Source of the DNA: Clostridiaceae bacterium
GTDB lineage: Bacteria > Bacillota > Clostridia > Oscillospirales > Acutalibacteraceae
Length of the DNA stretch: 14,601 bases
Reading direction: 5' to 3'
Assembly: GCA_904501675.1 (NCBI GenBank)
Contig: CAJGCL010000047.1
Location: 1 to 14,601, forward strand
Below, one piece after another: positions 7,147 to 14,601 of this stretch. The translations under genes and the position numbers were made by a program. The notes below the pieces were generated by a model, which searched no databases, was not told where the DNA came from, and was given only the letters and a program-made list of their open reading frames with translations. Position 1 is the first letter of the stretch. Each line of letters starts with the position of its first letter.

Positions 7147-7197
7147 AAAAAACCTTAATAAACTATACTTAATATAGTCAAATTGACAAAGTTTATT
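7147..7197 (-). terminator. Possible weak terminator of the pyrimidine operon
   Basis: AATAAACT (7197-7190), overlapping the pyrI stop codon, is complementary to AGTTTATT (7064-based arm at 7164-7157), and four bases later a run of six T residues occurs (7152-7147). An alternative smaller stem is ACTATA/TATAGT (7178-7173 with 7167-7162). All stems are AT-rich and the enclosed loop is long, so efficiency is doubtful. It is the only terminator candidate between pyrI and the pur promoter, so partial read-through from pyr into pur is possible. Confidence 0.3.
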
Positions 7198-7609
7198 TTG
7201 CCTGTGTTTCACAGTAGAGGCAACGATAAACGCCCCTGTCTCTATCTGTTAATTTAAAGATGTGATTTATCTCCTGCTCAGTTGTTGTAATACAACGTGG
7301 ATTCTTACATTTTATAACGTTTGTAAGAGTTTCAGGAAGCTCTAAAACCTTCTTTTCAACAAGTTTGCCATCACGTATAACATTTATTGTTGCGCCCGGA
7401 TCAACATAGCCGATAATATCAAGATTCAAATCAATTTCACCGTCTATTTTAATAATATCCTTTTTAAAGCGCTTATGGCTTGTTGCATTTCTTATTATTG
7501 CAACAGGGCAATCAAGATTATCTAGGTTGAGAAGCTCATAAATACGCATACCTCTGCCTGCAATAATATGGTCTATAACAAAGCCGTTTGTAATAGAATC
7601 TATATTCAT
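7193..7609 (-). CDS. pyrI: Aspartate carbamoyltransferase regulatory subunit
   Basis: The 138-residue protein is the regulatory chain of aspartate transcarbamoylase; it binds allosteric nucleotides (ATP activates and CTP inhibits in the enteric enzyme) and contacts the catalytic trimers through a zinc domain. The N-terminal part has GFVIDHI at residues 9-15 and KKDIIKID at 49-56, typical of the nucleotide-binding domain. The C-terminal zinc ligands are Cys101, Cys106, Cys130 and Cys133 (CX4C and CX2C). It is slightly shorter than the 153-residue Escherichia coli protein. Its ATG overlaps the pyrB stop as ATGA, implying translational coupling suited to a fixed subunit ratio. It is the last gene of the pyr run. 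Confidence 0.96.
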   Translation of the reverse strand: MNIDSITNGFVIDHIIAGRGMRIYELLNLDNLDCPVAIIRNATSHKRFKKDIIKIDGEIDLNLDIIGYVDPGATINVIRDGKLVEKKVLELPETLTNVIKCKNPRCITTTEQEINHIFKLTDRDRGVYRCLYCETQAK

Positions 7610-8526
7610 TTCTTTGCCTCCTCAAGAAGTTTAAGGATAAGGGCCATACGAATAAATTTTCCGTTAAGAACCTGTTTGAAATAACATGCTCTTGGATCAT
7701 CATCTACAGCAACAGAAATTTCGTTTACTCGTGGAAGCGGATGCATTATTGAAAGAGTTGGCTTTGCATCCCTAAGCTTTCTTGGCTCTAAAATATAGCT
7801 ATCCTTAAGTCTTAAATAATCTTCTTCGTTAAAGAAACGCTCACGCTGAACGCGTGTCATATAAAGAATATCAAGCTGAGGCATTACACTTTCAAGGTCT
7901 GTAGTCTGTTCGTAAGGAATGTTTTTCTGTTGAAGAACATCCTTTTTGACATAACTTGGAAGTTTGAGTTCTTCAGGTGAAATAAGTACAAATTTAAGAC
8001 CGTTATATCTTGAAAGAGCATTTATAAGCGAATGAACTGTTCTTCCGAACTTTAAATCTCCACAGAAGCCTACTGTAAGGTTATCAAAGCCACCTTTTTC
8101 TCTCTTTATTGTGAGAAGGTCTGCAAGAGTCTGTGTTGGATGGTTATGACCACCATCACCTGCGTTAATAACAGGGATAGTTGCATTCTGGGCGGCAACA
8201 AGCGGAGCGCCTTCTTTGGGATGGCGCATTGCGATAATATCTGCATAGCAGCTTATTGTTTTAGCTGTATCTGCAACGCTTTCTCCCTTTGCTGCAGATG
8301 AACTGTTCGCCTCGGAAAAACCAAGAACGCTACCGCCTAATTCAAGCATTGCAGCTTCAAAGCTAAGACGAGTTCTTGTTGAAGGCTCAAAGAAAAGTGT
8401 TGCAAGCTTTTTACCCTTGCATTTTTCTGAATATTTTTCAGGATTTTCAATAATATCGTTAGCTAAGTCAATAAGTTCATCTAACTCTTCAACAGTGAAA
8501 TCCAGAATATCAATAAGGCTTCTCAT
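7606..8526 (-). CDS. pyrB: Aspartate carbamoyltransferase catalytic subunit
   Basis: The 306-residue enzyme condenses carbamoyl phosphate and aspartate to carbamoyl aspartate. The carbamoyl phosphate loop FEPSTRTRLSFE spans residues 46-57; other active-site segments are AAKGES at 78-83, AMRHP at 99-103, NHPTQTLADL at 128-137, GRTVHS at 161-166, and HPLPRVNEI near the C-terminus. The mobile-loop Lys80 and Arg101 are present. Length is normal. With pyrI overlapping by four bases it should form the allosteric holoenzyme rather than an unregulated trimer. It follows pyrE by 39 bases and has AAAGGATG as ribosome binding site. Confidence 0.97.
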   Translation of the reverse strand: MRSLIDILDFTVEELDELIDLANDIIENPEKYSEKCKGKKLATLFFEPSTRTRLSFEAAMLELGGSVLGFSEANSSSAAKGESVADTAKTISCYADIIAMRHPKEGAPLVAAQNATIPVINAGDGGHNHPTQTLADLLTIKREKGGFDNLTVGFCGDLKFGRTVHSLINALSRYNGLKFVLISPEELKLPSYVKKDVLQQKNIPYEQTTDLESVMPQLDILYMTRVQRERFFNEEDYLRLKDSYILEPRKLRDAKPTLSIMHPLPRVNEISVAVDDDPRACYFKQVLNGKFIRMALILKLLEEAKK

Positions 8527-8565
8527 ATATGAACATCCTTTCGTTAAGATACTAACGGTTTTTAA

Positions 8566-9222
8566 TTATTCTTTTGCACCGTTCACTTCAAGATACTTCT
8601 TGATTCTCTCAACATTTTCGCGATTTTTTTCATCTTCTTCAAGATATTCGATAATGTCGTAAACATCAACAACAGAGTATACAGGGAATCCGTATTCTTC
8701 GCCTACCTCTGCCATTGCAGATTTTTCTGTCTGACCTTTTTCCTTACGGTCTACCATAACAAATGTTGCAGCAACCTTTGTACCCTTAAGACCTGAAAGG
8801 ATAGACATGCTTTCGCGGATAGCTGTACCAGCGGTAATAACATCTTCAACAATAACGATTTCTTCGCCTTCTTGTGGCTTATAACCAACAAAAACTCCAC
8901 CTTCACCGTGGTCTTTTTCTTCTTTACGGTTAAAGAAGAATGGTACATCAAGACCATTTTTTGCAAGGGCAACGGCAACTGAAACTGCAATCGGAATACC
9001 CTTGTATGCAGGACCATAAAGAACTGTCTTTTTATTGCCTACCTTCTCAAAATATGCCTTTGCATAGAATTCACCAAGCTTGCAAATCTGCTCACCTGTT
9101 TTAATATCGCCTGCGTTTATGAAATATGGAATTTTTCTACCACTCTTTGCTGTAAAATCGCCGAACTTAAGAACGCCTGCACCCTCTAAAAACTGTATAA
9201 ATTCTCTTTTGTAGCTTTCCAT
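8566..9222 (-). CDS. pyrE: Orotate phosphoribosyltransferase
   Basis: The 218-residue enzyme attaches PRPP to orotate, forming OMP. The type I phosphoribosyltransferase PRPP loop IVIVEDVITAGTAIRESM lies at residues 122-139. Other family features are the N-terminal FTAKSGRKIPYF (23-34), GPAYKGIPIA (70-79) and FNRKEEKDHGEGG (97-109), the flexible catalytic loop. It has the normal length. It follows pyrF by 15 bases. PyrE and the PurF homologue of the downstream operon draw on the same PRPP pool. Confidence 0.97.
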   Translation of the reverse strand: MESYKREFIQFLEGAGVLKFGDFTAKSGRKIPYFINAGDIKTGEQICKLGEFYAKAYFEKVGNKKTVLYGPAYKGIPIAVSVAVALAKNGLDVPFFFNRKEEKDHGEGGVFVGYKPQEGEEIVIVEDVITAGTAIRESMSILSGLKGTKVAATFVMVDRKEKGQTEKSAMAEVGEEYGFPVYSVVDVYDIIEYLEEDEKNRENVERIKKYLEVNGAKE

Positions 9223-9237
9223 AATACTCTTATCTCC

Positions 9238-9939
9238 TTAATCACAAAACTCTTCAACACATCTGTTATATGCTGCAACAGGATCTTCAGCAGCAGTAAT
9301 TGGTCTACCAACAACGATATAGTCTGAGCCGATTTCCTTTGCCTGAGCAGGAGTCATAACTCTCTTCTGGTCGCCAATATCGCCATCTGCAAAACGCACA
9401 CCAGGTGTAATTGTAAGGAAATCCTTACCGCAGGTTTCGTGAACCTTACCTGCCTCAAGAGGTGAGCAAACAACGCCATCAAGTCCAGCAACTTTTGCAT
9501 TATGAGCATAGTGCATAACTACCTTGTCGATTGGTTCTTTAATAAGAAGGTCGTTTTCCATAGACTCCTGGTCTGTAGAAGTAAGCTGAGTAACTGCAAT
9601 AAGAAGTGGTCTTGTTCCGTCAGGTCTTGTAAGACCTTCGAGAGCACCTTCCATCATACGGATTGTGCCTGAAGCGTGAAGGTTTGTAATATCAACATCA
9701 AGGTTTGATAAAACTGCCATTGATTTTTTTACTGTATTTGGAATATCGTGAAGCTTAAGATCAAGGAAAATCTTATGACCCCTCTTTTTGATTTCTCTTA
9801 CAATCTGCGGACCCTCTGCATAGAAAAGCTCCATACCGATTTTTACAAAAGGCTTTCTTCCGCCTTCAAATTTATCAAGAAATTCATAAACCTTTTCTGC
9901 GCTGGCGAAGTCGCAAGCAACAATTACGTCTCTACCCAT
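9238..9939 (-). CDS. pyrF: Orotidine 5'-phosphate decarboxylase
   Basis: The 233-residue enzyme decarboxylates OMP to UMP. The catalytic network is visible: Asp10 in VACDFAS, Lys33 in FVKIGMEL, and Asp60, Lys62, Asp65 in FLDLKLHDIPNTV. The phosphate-binding C-terminal segment reads YIVVGRPITAAEDP. Length is typical for the bacterial short form. Its ATG shares one base with the pyrD stop (TAATG), and a strong AGGAGGAG ribosome binding site lies within the last codons of pyrD, so translation is probably coupled. No anomaly is seen. Confidence 0.97.
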   Translation of the reverse strand: MGRDVIVACDFASAEKVYEFLDKFEGGRKPFVKIGMELFYAEGPQIVREIKKRGHKIFLDLKLHDIPNTVKKSMAVLSNLDVDITNLHASGTIRMMEGALEGLTRPDGTRPLLIAVTQLTSTDQESMENDLLIKEPIDKVVMHYAHNAKVAGLDGVVCSPLEAGKVHETCGKDFLTITPGVRFADGDIGDQKRVMTPAQAKEIGSDYIVVGRPITAAEDPVAAYNRCVEEFCD

Positions 9940-10850
9940 TATTTTGCTCCTCCTATTATTTCTGAAAGATTATTTATTCCATATTTATCCATAACTCTTG
10001 GCAAATCGTCAATAATATTTTTACTTGCCATTGGGTCAATAAGGTTTGCGGCGCCAACCTCAACTGCAGTAGCGCCTGCAAGCATAAGCTCAACAACATC
10101 TTCTGCGGTTGTAACGCCACCCATACCAACAATCGGAATATCAACTGCATTAGCAACCTGATAAACCATTCTTACCGCAACAGGGAAAATTGCGCTTCCT
10201 GAGAAGCCACCCATTTTATTTGCTATAACAGGCTTCTTTGTTTTAAGGTCTATACGCATACCTAAAAGTGTATTAATAAGGCTTATACCGTCTGCACCTG
10301 CATCCTCGCAAGCCTTTGCGATTGAAACAATGTCTGTGACATTTGGTGAAAGCTTGATAATAACCGGTTTCGTTGTTACCTTTTTAACTGCGGCAGTAAC
10401 CTCTGCAGCTGCTTCAGGGTTTGTTCCAAAGCTCATACCACCGCCATGAACATTGGGACAGCTTACGTTAACCTCAAGCCAACCTACCTGCTCTTCTTTA
10501 TCAAGCTTTTCGCAGGTGTAAGCATAGTCTTCAACTGCAAAACCGCTTACATTTGCCATAACCTTTTTATTAAAGCACTGTTTAAGCTTAGGAAGTTCTT
10601 CTGCAATAACCTTTTCAACACCGGGATTCTGAAGACCTACCGCATTTATCATACCTGCAGTACACTCTGCAATACGAGGGGTAGGATTACCGAAGCGCGG
10701 GTCCTTTGTTGTACCCTTGAAAGAAAATGTACCAAGTACATTTATATCGTAAAGCTCTGCGAACTCATAGCCGTAACCGAAGGTTCCGCTTGCAGGGATT
10801 ATTGGGTTATCAAGCTCTATTCCGCAAAGGTTAACACTTAATCTGCCCAT
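9939..10850 (-). CDS. pyrD: Dihydroorotate dehydrogenase, class 1B catalytic subunit
   Basis: The 303-residue FMN enzyme oxidises dihydroorotate to orotate. It carries NPIIPASGTFGYG at residues 15-27, INAVGLQNPG at 68-77 and the active-site EVNVSCPNVHGGG at 126-138 with Cys131, the cysteine base of class 1 enzymes (class 2 uses serine). Association with an adjacent pyrK marks it as the NAD-dependent class 1B heterotetramer, suited to anaerobes. Its ATG lies 13 bases inside the end of pyrK, preceded by AAGGAGGAG within the pyrK coding sequence. It ends one base into pyrF. Confidence 0.97.
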   Translation of the reverse strand: MGRLSVNLCGIELDNPIIPASGTFGYGYEFAELYDINVLGTFSFKGTTKDPRFGNPTPRIAECTAGMINAVGLQNPGVEKVIAEELPKLKQCFNKKVMANVSGFAVEDYAYTCEKLDKEEQVGWLEVNVSCPNVHGGGMSFGTNPEAAAEVTAAVKKVTTKPVIIKLSPNVTDIVSIAKACEDAGADGISLINTLLGMRIDLKTKKPVIANKMGGFSGSAIFPVAVRMVYQVANAVDIPIVGMGGVTTAEDVVELMLAGATAVEVGAANLIDPMASKNIIDDLPRVMDKYGINNLSEIIGGAK

Positions 10851-11575
10851 AAAATCTCCTCCTTCTTAAGAACGGGACCATCTTTACATATTCTCTTGTA
10901 GCCTGTAACTGTTTTGCAGGAGCAACCCATACATGCACCGAAACCACAACCCATTCTTTCTTCAAAGCTGAACTGACCACTTGTATCAGTAGCCTTATAA
11001 AGAGCTTTAAGCATTGGTTCAGGACCGCATGTATAGAAATATGTATAATCAATTTCCTTTAATGCATCTGTAACAAAGCCCTTTATGCCGTATGAGCCGT
11101 CTGCGGTTGCAACATAAACAGTTGCGCCGAGAGCCTTAAAATCTTCTTCGCAGAAAATTTCCTCTTTAGTATTGAAGCCTAATACAACGCTTACAGATTT
11201 ACCTTCTGATATAAGCTTTTTGCAAAGCATATAAAGTGGTGGAACACCAACGCCACCGCCTAAAAGCACCGGTCTTTCTCCTGAAAGAGATGTATCGTAG
11301 CCGTTGCCTAGACCTGTGAGAATATCGAGCTTCTCACCGATGTTCATTTTTGACATCTGCTCTGTTCCCTTACCTACAACCTTGTAGATAAGAGTAAGAA
11401 CACCATCTTCACTGTCGCAAACTGAAATTGGTCTGCGAAGATAAAGACCATCTAATTTAATATTTACAAACTGACCGGAAGATGTGATATCACTCACATC
11501 TCCCTGGAGTTTCATTTTGAAAACAGTAGCGGTAAGCTGAGTGTTTTCAGTAATTTTGAAAATACTTTGTTTCAT
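10838..11575 (-). CDS. pyrK: Dihydroorotate dehydrogenase electron transfer subunit
   Basis: The 245-residue protein passes electrons from PyrD to NAD through FAD and a [2Fe-2S] cluster. The FAD-binding LRRPISVCD segment is in the N-terminal half, the NAD-binding GGGVGVPPLY follows, and the cluster ligands are Cys210, Cys215, Cys218 and Cys230 in the C-terminal segment around residues 208-231. This cysteine spacing is the PyrK signature and separates it from other ferredoxin reductase-like proteins. It lies 18 bases after carB, with GGGAGAG before the ATG, and overlaps pyrD by 13 bases, consistent with stoichiometric subunits. Confidence 0.97.
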   Translation of the reverse strand: MKQSIFKITENTQLTATVFKMKLQGDVSDITSSGQFVNIKLDGLYLRRPISVCDSEDGVLTLIYKVVGKGTEQMSKMNIGEKLDILTGLGNGYDTSLSGERPVLLGGGVGVPPLYMLCKKLISEGKSVSVVLGFNTKEEIFCEEDFKALGATVYVATADGSYGIKGFVTDALKEIDYTYFYTCGPEPMLKALYKATDTSGQFSFEERMGCGFGACMGCSCKTVTGYKRICKDGPVLKKEEILWAD

Positions 11576-11593
11576 ATTTCTCTCCCAATCAAA

Positions 11594-14500
11594 TTATGCA
11601 TCGATTGTTGAAATTGTAATTGTAGATTCCTCAAGAGCATCAAGAAGAACGCGAACAGTATCAAGAGCTGTAAAGATATTTACATTGTTCTCGATAGCGT
11701 AGCGGCGTATAAGGAGACCATCATTAGCCTCACCCGTTGCGCTGATATCTTTTGTGTTAATAACGTACGCAATATGTCCCTGACGAAGAGCATCTGCAAC
11801 CTCATCGCTACCCTCTGAAAGCTTTTTGAGAACATGAGTTCTTATGCCGTGCTTTTTAAGGTAGTTAGCTGTACCTTCAGTTGCCTGAATGTTGAAGCCA
11901 AGGTTGTAGAAGCGGCGGATAAGAGGAAGGGCTTCTTCTTTATCGTTATCTGCAATTGTTGCAAATACTGTACCATAGTTCTGAAGGTGCATACCTGATG
12001 CCTGAAGAGCTTTATAAAGAGCCCTGTTAAGCTTGTTATCATAACCGATTGCTTCACCTGTTGATTTCATTTCAGGTGAAAGATAAGCATCAAGACCACG
12101 GATTTTATTGAACGAGAATACAGGAACCTTTACGTACCAACGGTTCTTTTCCTGAGGATAGATATCAAAGATACCCTGCTCTTTAAGGCTCTTACCCATA
12201 ATAACCTCAGTTGCAATATCTGCAAGAGAATATCCGGTTGCCTTTGAAAGGAACGGAACTGTTCTTGATGAACGTGGGTTAACCTCAATAATATAAACAT
12301 CTTCTTTTTCATCAACAATGAACTGAATGTTGTAAAGACCTACAATGCCTATACCAAGACCAAGCTTCTTTGCGTACTGAAGAATGATGCCTTTAACTTT
12401 ATTTGAAATACTGAATGATGGATAAACGCTGATTGAGTCGCCTGAGTGAACACCTGTCTTTTCAACAAGCTCCATAATACCAGGCACGAAAACATCTCTG
12501 CCGTCGCAGATAGCGTCAACCTCAACCTCTTTACCCTGAATATATTTATCAACAAGAACAGGCTTGTCCTCATCAATTTCAACGGCTGTTCTGAGGTAAT
12601 GACGAAGCTGCTCTTCGTTAGCAACAATCTGCATAGCACGACCACCAAGAACAAATGAAGGACGAACAAGAACAGGATAACCGATTTCAGCAGCTGCAGC
12701 GATACCATCCTCAAGCTTTGTAACAGCCTTACCCTTTGCACGAGGAATATCCAATTCATTAAGAAGATTTTCGAATGCGTTACGATCTTCAGCGCGGTCA
12801 ATAGCAGCGCAATCTGTACCGATAATCTTAACGCCACGGTCGTGAAGTGGCTGCGCAAGGTTGATAGCTGTCTGACCACCAAGAGATGCAACAACACCTT
12901 CAGGCTTTTCAAACTCAACGATGTTCATAACATCTTCCGGAGTGAGTGGCTCAAAGTAGAGCTTGTCTGCAGTTGTATAGTCTGTAGAAACTGTTTCTGG
13001 GTTATTATTGATAATAATAGCCTCGTAGCCTGCGTTCTTAATTGTCATAACAGCGTGAACTGTTGAGTAGTCAAACTCAACGCCCTGACCGATACGGATA
13101 GGACCCGCACCGAGAACGATAATCTTTTTCTTATCAGTAAGGCGTGATGTGTTTTCGCCTGTGTATGAAGAATAGAAGTAAGGAATATATGCGTTTGTAT
13201 GGCAGGTATCAACCATCTTGAATACAGGGAAGAGATTATTTTCTTTACGCATATTGTAAACATCAATCTCATTACATTTCCAAAGACGAGCGATGTATTT
13301 GTCGCTGAAGCCCATCTTCTTTGCAGCAACGAGAGTATCAGCATCCTTATTAACACGGAGCTTTTCTTCCATATCAATGATGTTTTTTATTGCTTCAAGG
13401 AAGTATGGAGTAATCATTGTAATTTCATGAATTTTCTCAAGAGAAACACCATGATAGATAAGCTCAGCGATAGCAAAGATATTATCTGAACGGAACTCTG
13501 AAATATATTCAAGGAGCTCCTCAACACTCATATTGTCAAACTTGGAAAGGTACATATGGTTAGCACCGATTTCAAGTGAACGGATACCCTTAAGAAGAGC
13601 TTCTTCAAGGTTAGAGCCGATACCCATAACCTCACCTGTAGCCTTCATCTGAGTACCGAGTTTGTTGGTAGCTGAAGCGAATTTATCGAATGGGAAGCGT
13701 GGCAATTTAGCAATAACGTAGTCAAGCTTTGGCTCAAAAGCAGCGTTTGTGTTAGCAATCTGAATCTCCTCAAGAGCCATACCAACAGCAATTTTTGCAG
13801 TAACGCGGGCAATAGGATAACCTGAAGCCTTTGATGCAAGAGCAGAAGAACGGGAAACTCGTGGGTTAACCTCAATAAGATAATACTCTGAAGTATGAGG
13901 ATTAAGAGCAAACTGAACATTACAGCCGCCTTCAATTTTAAGCTCCTTGATGAGTTTGATAGCTGAATCGTTAAGCATCTTCTCATCTTCTTTTGAAAGT
14001 GTCATAATAGGAGCTACAACACAAGAGTCGCCTGTATGAACGCCTACAGGGTCAATATTTTCCATACCACAGATAGTGATAGCATGGTCGTTCGAGTCGC
14101 GCATAACCTCAAACTCAATTTCCTTATAACCTTTAACACTCTTTTCAATAAGAGCCTGAGAAACAGGAGAAAGCTTGAAAGCATTTGTACCGATTTCAAT
14201 AAGCTCTTCTTCATTATAAGCGAAGCCGCCGCCTGTACCGCCAAGGGTGAAAGCAGGACGAACAACAACAGGATAACCAATACGATTTGCTGCTTCTTTA
14301 GCTTCTTCTAATGAGTAAGTAATTTCTGAAGGAATAACAGGCTCGCCGATAGATTCGCAAAGCTCTTTGAACAATTCACGGTCTTCTGCGCGCTCGATAG
14401 AAGCACTTGAGGTACCGAGAAGCTTAACTTCACATTCTTTAAGAACGCCTTTTTTCTCAAGCTGCATTGCAAGGTTAAGACCTGTCTGACCGCCGATACC

Positions 14501-14601
14501 AGGGATGATAGCATCCGGACGCTCGTGACGGATAATCTTAGCCACATATTCGAGAGTCAACGGTTCCATATAAACCTTATCTGCAATGATTGTATCAGTC
14601 A
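11594..14601 (-). CDS. carB: Carbamoyl-phosphate synthase large subunit (5' end outside window)
   Basis: The synthetase subunit makes carbamoyl phosphate from bicarbonate, two ATP and ammonia supplied by CarA. About 1001 codons are visible. The frame stays open to the window edge, and the residues TDTIIADKVY before the methionine at 14569 match the family, so that methionine is internal and roughly 50-60 N-terminal residues are missing. Numbering from it, the first ATP-grasp half has VVVRPAFTLGGTGGG at 101-115 and LIEVNPRVSRSS at 231-242; the second half starts IVLGAGPIRIGQG at 484-496 and contains LVRPSFVLGGRAM. The last 120 residues form the MGS-like allosteric domain, with ATEGTANYL and VINT, resembling the UMP/IMP effector site. 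Context with pyrK suggests a pyrimidine-operon copy; carA presumably lies just upstream, outside the window. Confidence 0.97.
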   Translation of the reverse strand, partial: TDTIIADKVYMEPLTLEYVAKIIRHERPDAIIPGIGGQTGLNLAMQLEKKGVLKECEVKLLGTSSASIERAEDRELFKELCESIGEPVIPSEITYSLEEAKEAANRIGYPVVVRPAFTLGGTGGGFAYNEEELIEIGTNAFKLSPVSQALIEKSVKGYKEIEFEVMRDSNDHAITICGMENIDPVGVHTGDSCVVAPIMTLSKEDEKMLNDSAIKLIKELKIEGGCNVQFALNPHTSEYYLIEVNPRVSRSSALASKASGYPIARVTAKIAVGMALEEIQIANTNAAFEPKLDYVIAKLPRFPFDKFASATNKLGTQMKATGEVMGIGSNLEEALLKGIRSLEIGANHMYLSKFDNMSVEELLEYISEFRSDNIFAIAELIYHGVSLEKIHEITMITPYFLEAIKNIIDMEEKLRVNKDADTLVAAKKMGFSDKYIARLWKCNEIDVYNMRKENNLFPVFKMVDTCHTNAYIPYFYSSYTGENTSRLTDKKKIIVLGAGPIRIGQGVEFDYSTVHAVMTIKNAGYEAIIINNNPETVSTDYTTADKLYFEPLTPEDVMNIVEFEKPEGVVASLGGQTAINLAQPLHDRGVKIIGTDCAAIDRAEDRNAFENLLNELDIPRAKGKAVTKLEDGIAAAAEIGYPVLVRPSFVLGGRAMQIVANEEQLRHYLRTAVEIDEDKPVLVDKYIQGKEVEVDAICDGRDVFVPGIMELVEKTGVHSGDSISVYPSFSISNKVKGIILQYAKKLGLGIGIVGLYNIQFIVDEKEDVYIIEVNPRSSRTVPFLSKATGYSLADIATEVIMGKSLKEQGIFDIYPQEKNRWYVKVPVFSFNKIRGLDAYLSPEMKSTGEAIGYDNKLNRALYKALQASGMHLQNYGTVFATIADNDKEEALPLIRRFYNLGFNIQATEGTANYLKKHGIRTHVLKKLSEGSDEVADALRQGHIAYVINTKDISATGEANDGLLIRRYAIENNVNIFTALDTVRVLLDALEESTITISTIDA

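Noticed and set aside
7140..7156. Hairpin AAGGT/ACCTT just upstream of the -35 element as a pyr terminator.
   Set aside because: Five base pairs with a T-rich loop but no T tract after the stem; not a credible intrinsic terminator by itself.
7100..7160. A PurR-type operator near the pur promoter.
   Set aside because: No paired CGAA-type boxes are visible; regulation is adequately explained by the riboswitch.
8542..8557. Small hairpin CGTTA/TAACG between pyrE and pyrB.
   Set aside because: Only five base pairs, no T tract, and just before the pyrB ribosome binding site; too weak to call a terminator or processing site.
14567..14569. carB start at the methionine at 14569.
   Set aside because: The upstream frame stays open to the window edge and encodes residues conserved in CarB, so the methionine is internal and the gene is cut by the window.
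1..14601. CRISPR arrays, insertion sequences, tRNA or rRNA genes, phage or defence genes.
   Set aside because: None seen: there are no direct-repeat arrays, transposase-like frames or RNA gene motifs, and the coding space is filled by nucleotide biosynthesis genes.

Overview
The window is a compact run of de novo nucleotide biosynthesis genes, all on the minus strand, so biological order is from high to low coordinates. Gene content (class 1B PyrD with PyrK, long single-chain PurL type, a ZTP riboswitch, strong GGAGG-type ribosome binding sites, moderately AT-rich DNA) points to an anaerobic Firmicute of the Clostridia, most likely near the Oscillospiraceae/Lachnospiraceae gut groups. This placement is inferred from protein character; no phylogenetic marker is present.

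Region 1 (14601 to 7193) is the distal part of a pyrimidine operon: carB (5' end outside the window), pyrK, pyrD, pyrF, pyrE, pyrB, pyrI. Genes overlap or are separated by at most about 40 bases. Together they supply carbamoyl phosphate (CarB), carbamoyl aspartate (PyrBI), orotate (PyrDK) and OMP/UMP (PyrE, PyrF). carA and pyrC are not visible; the operon's promoter and leader lie outside the window.

Region 2 (7192 to 6947) is the only sizeable non-coding stretch, 246 bases. It holds a weak candidate terminator for the pyr operon, a good sigma-A-type promoter (TTGACC, 17-base spacer, TAAAAT), a ZTP/ZMP (pfl-motif) riboswitch aptamer beginning almost at the predicted transcription start, and an intrinsic-terminator hairpin whose 5' arm shares bases with aptamer helix P3. 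It reads as a transcriptional ON switch for the purine operon.

Region 3 (6946 to 1) is the purine operon: purE, a purF homologue, purM, purN, a PurO-type IMP cyclohydrolase, a stand-alone AICAR formyltransferase, purD, and the first 23 codons of purL. Three things depart from the textbook operon. The usual bifunctional PurH is replaced by two separate proteins, one of archaeal PurO type. purC is absent from its common place after purE. Most strikingly, the PurF homologue begins MGGFFG instead of MCGIFG: it lacks the N-terminal nucleophile cysteine and other glutamine-site residues, yet keeps the PRPP loop and four cysteines in the positions of the Bacillus-type iron-sulfur ligands. It may be an ammonia-dependent or partner-dependent phosphoribosylamine synthase, or a paralogue with another job. 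The operon is controlled by a sensor of the intermediate (ZMP/ZTP) that its own formyltransferase consumes.
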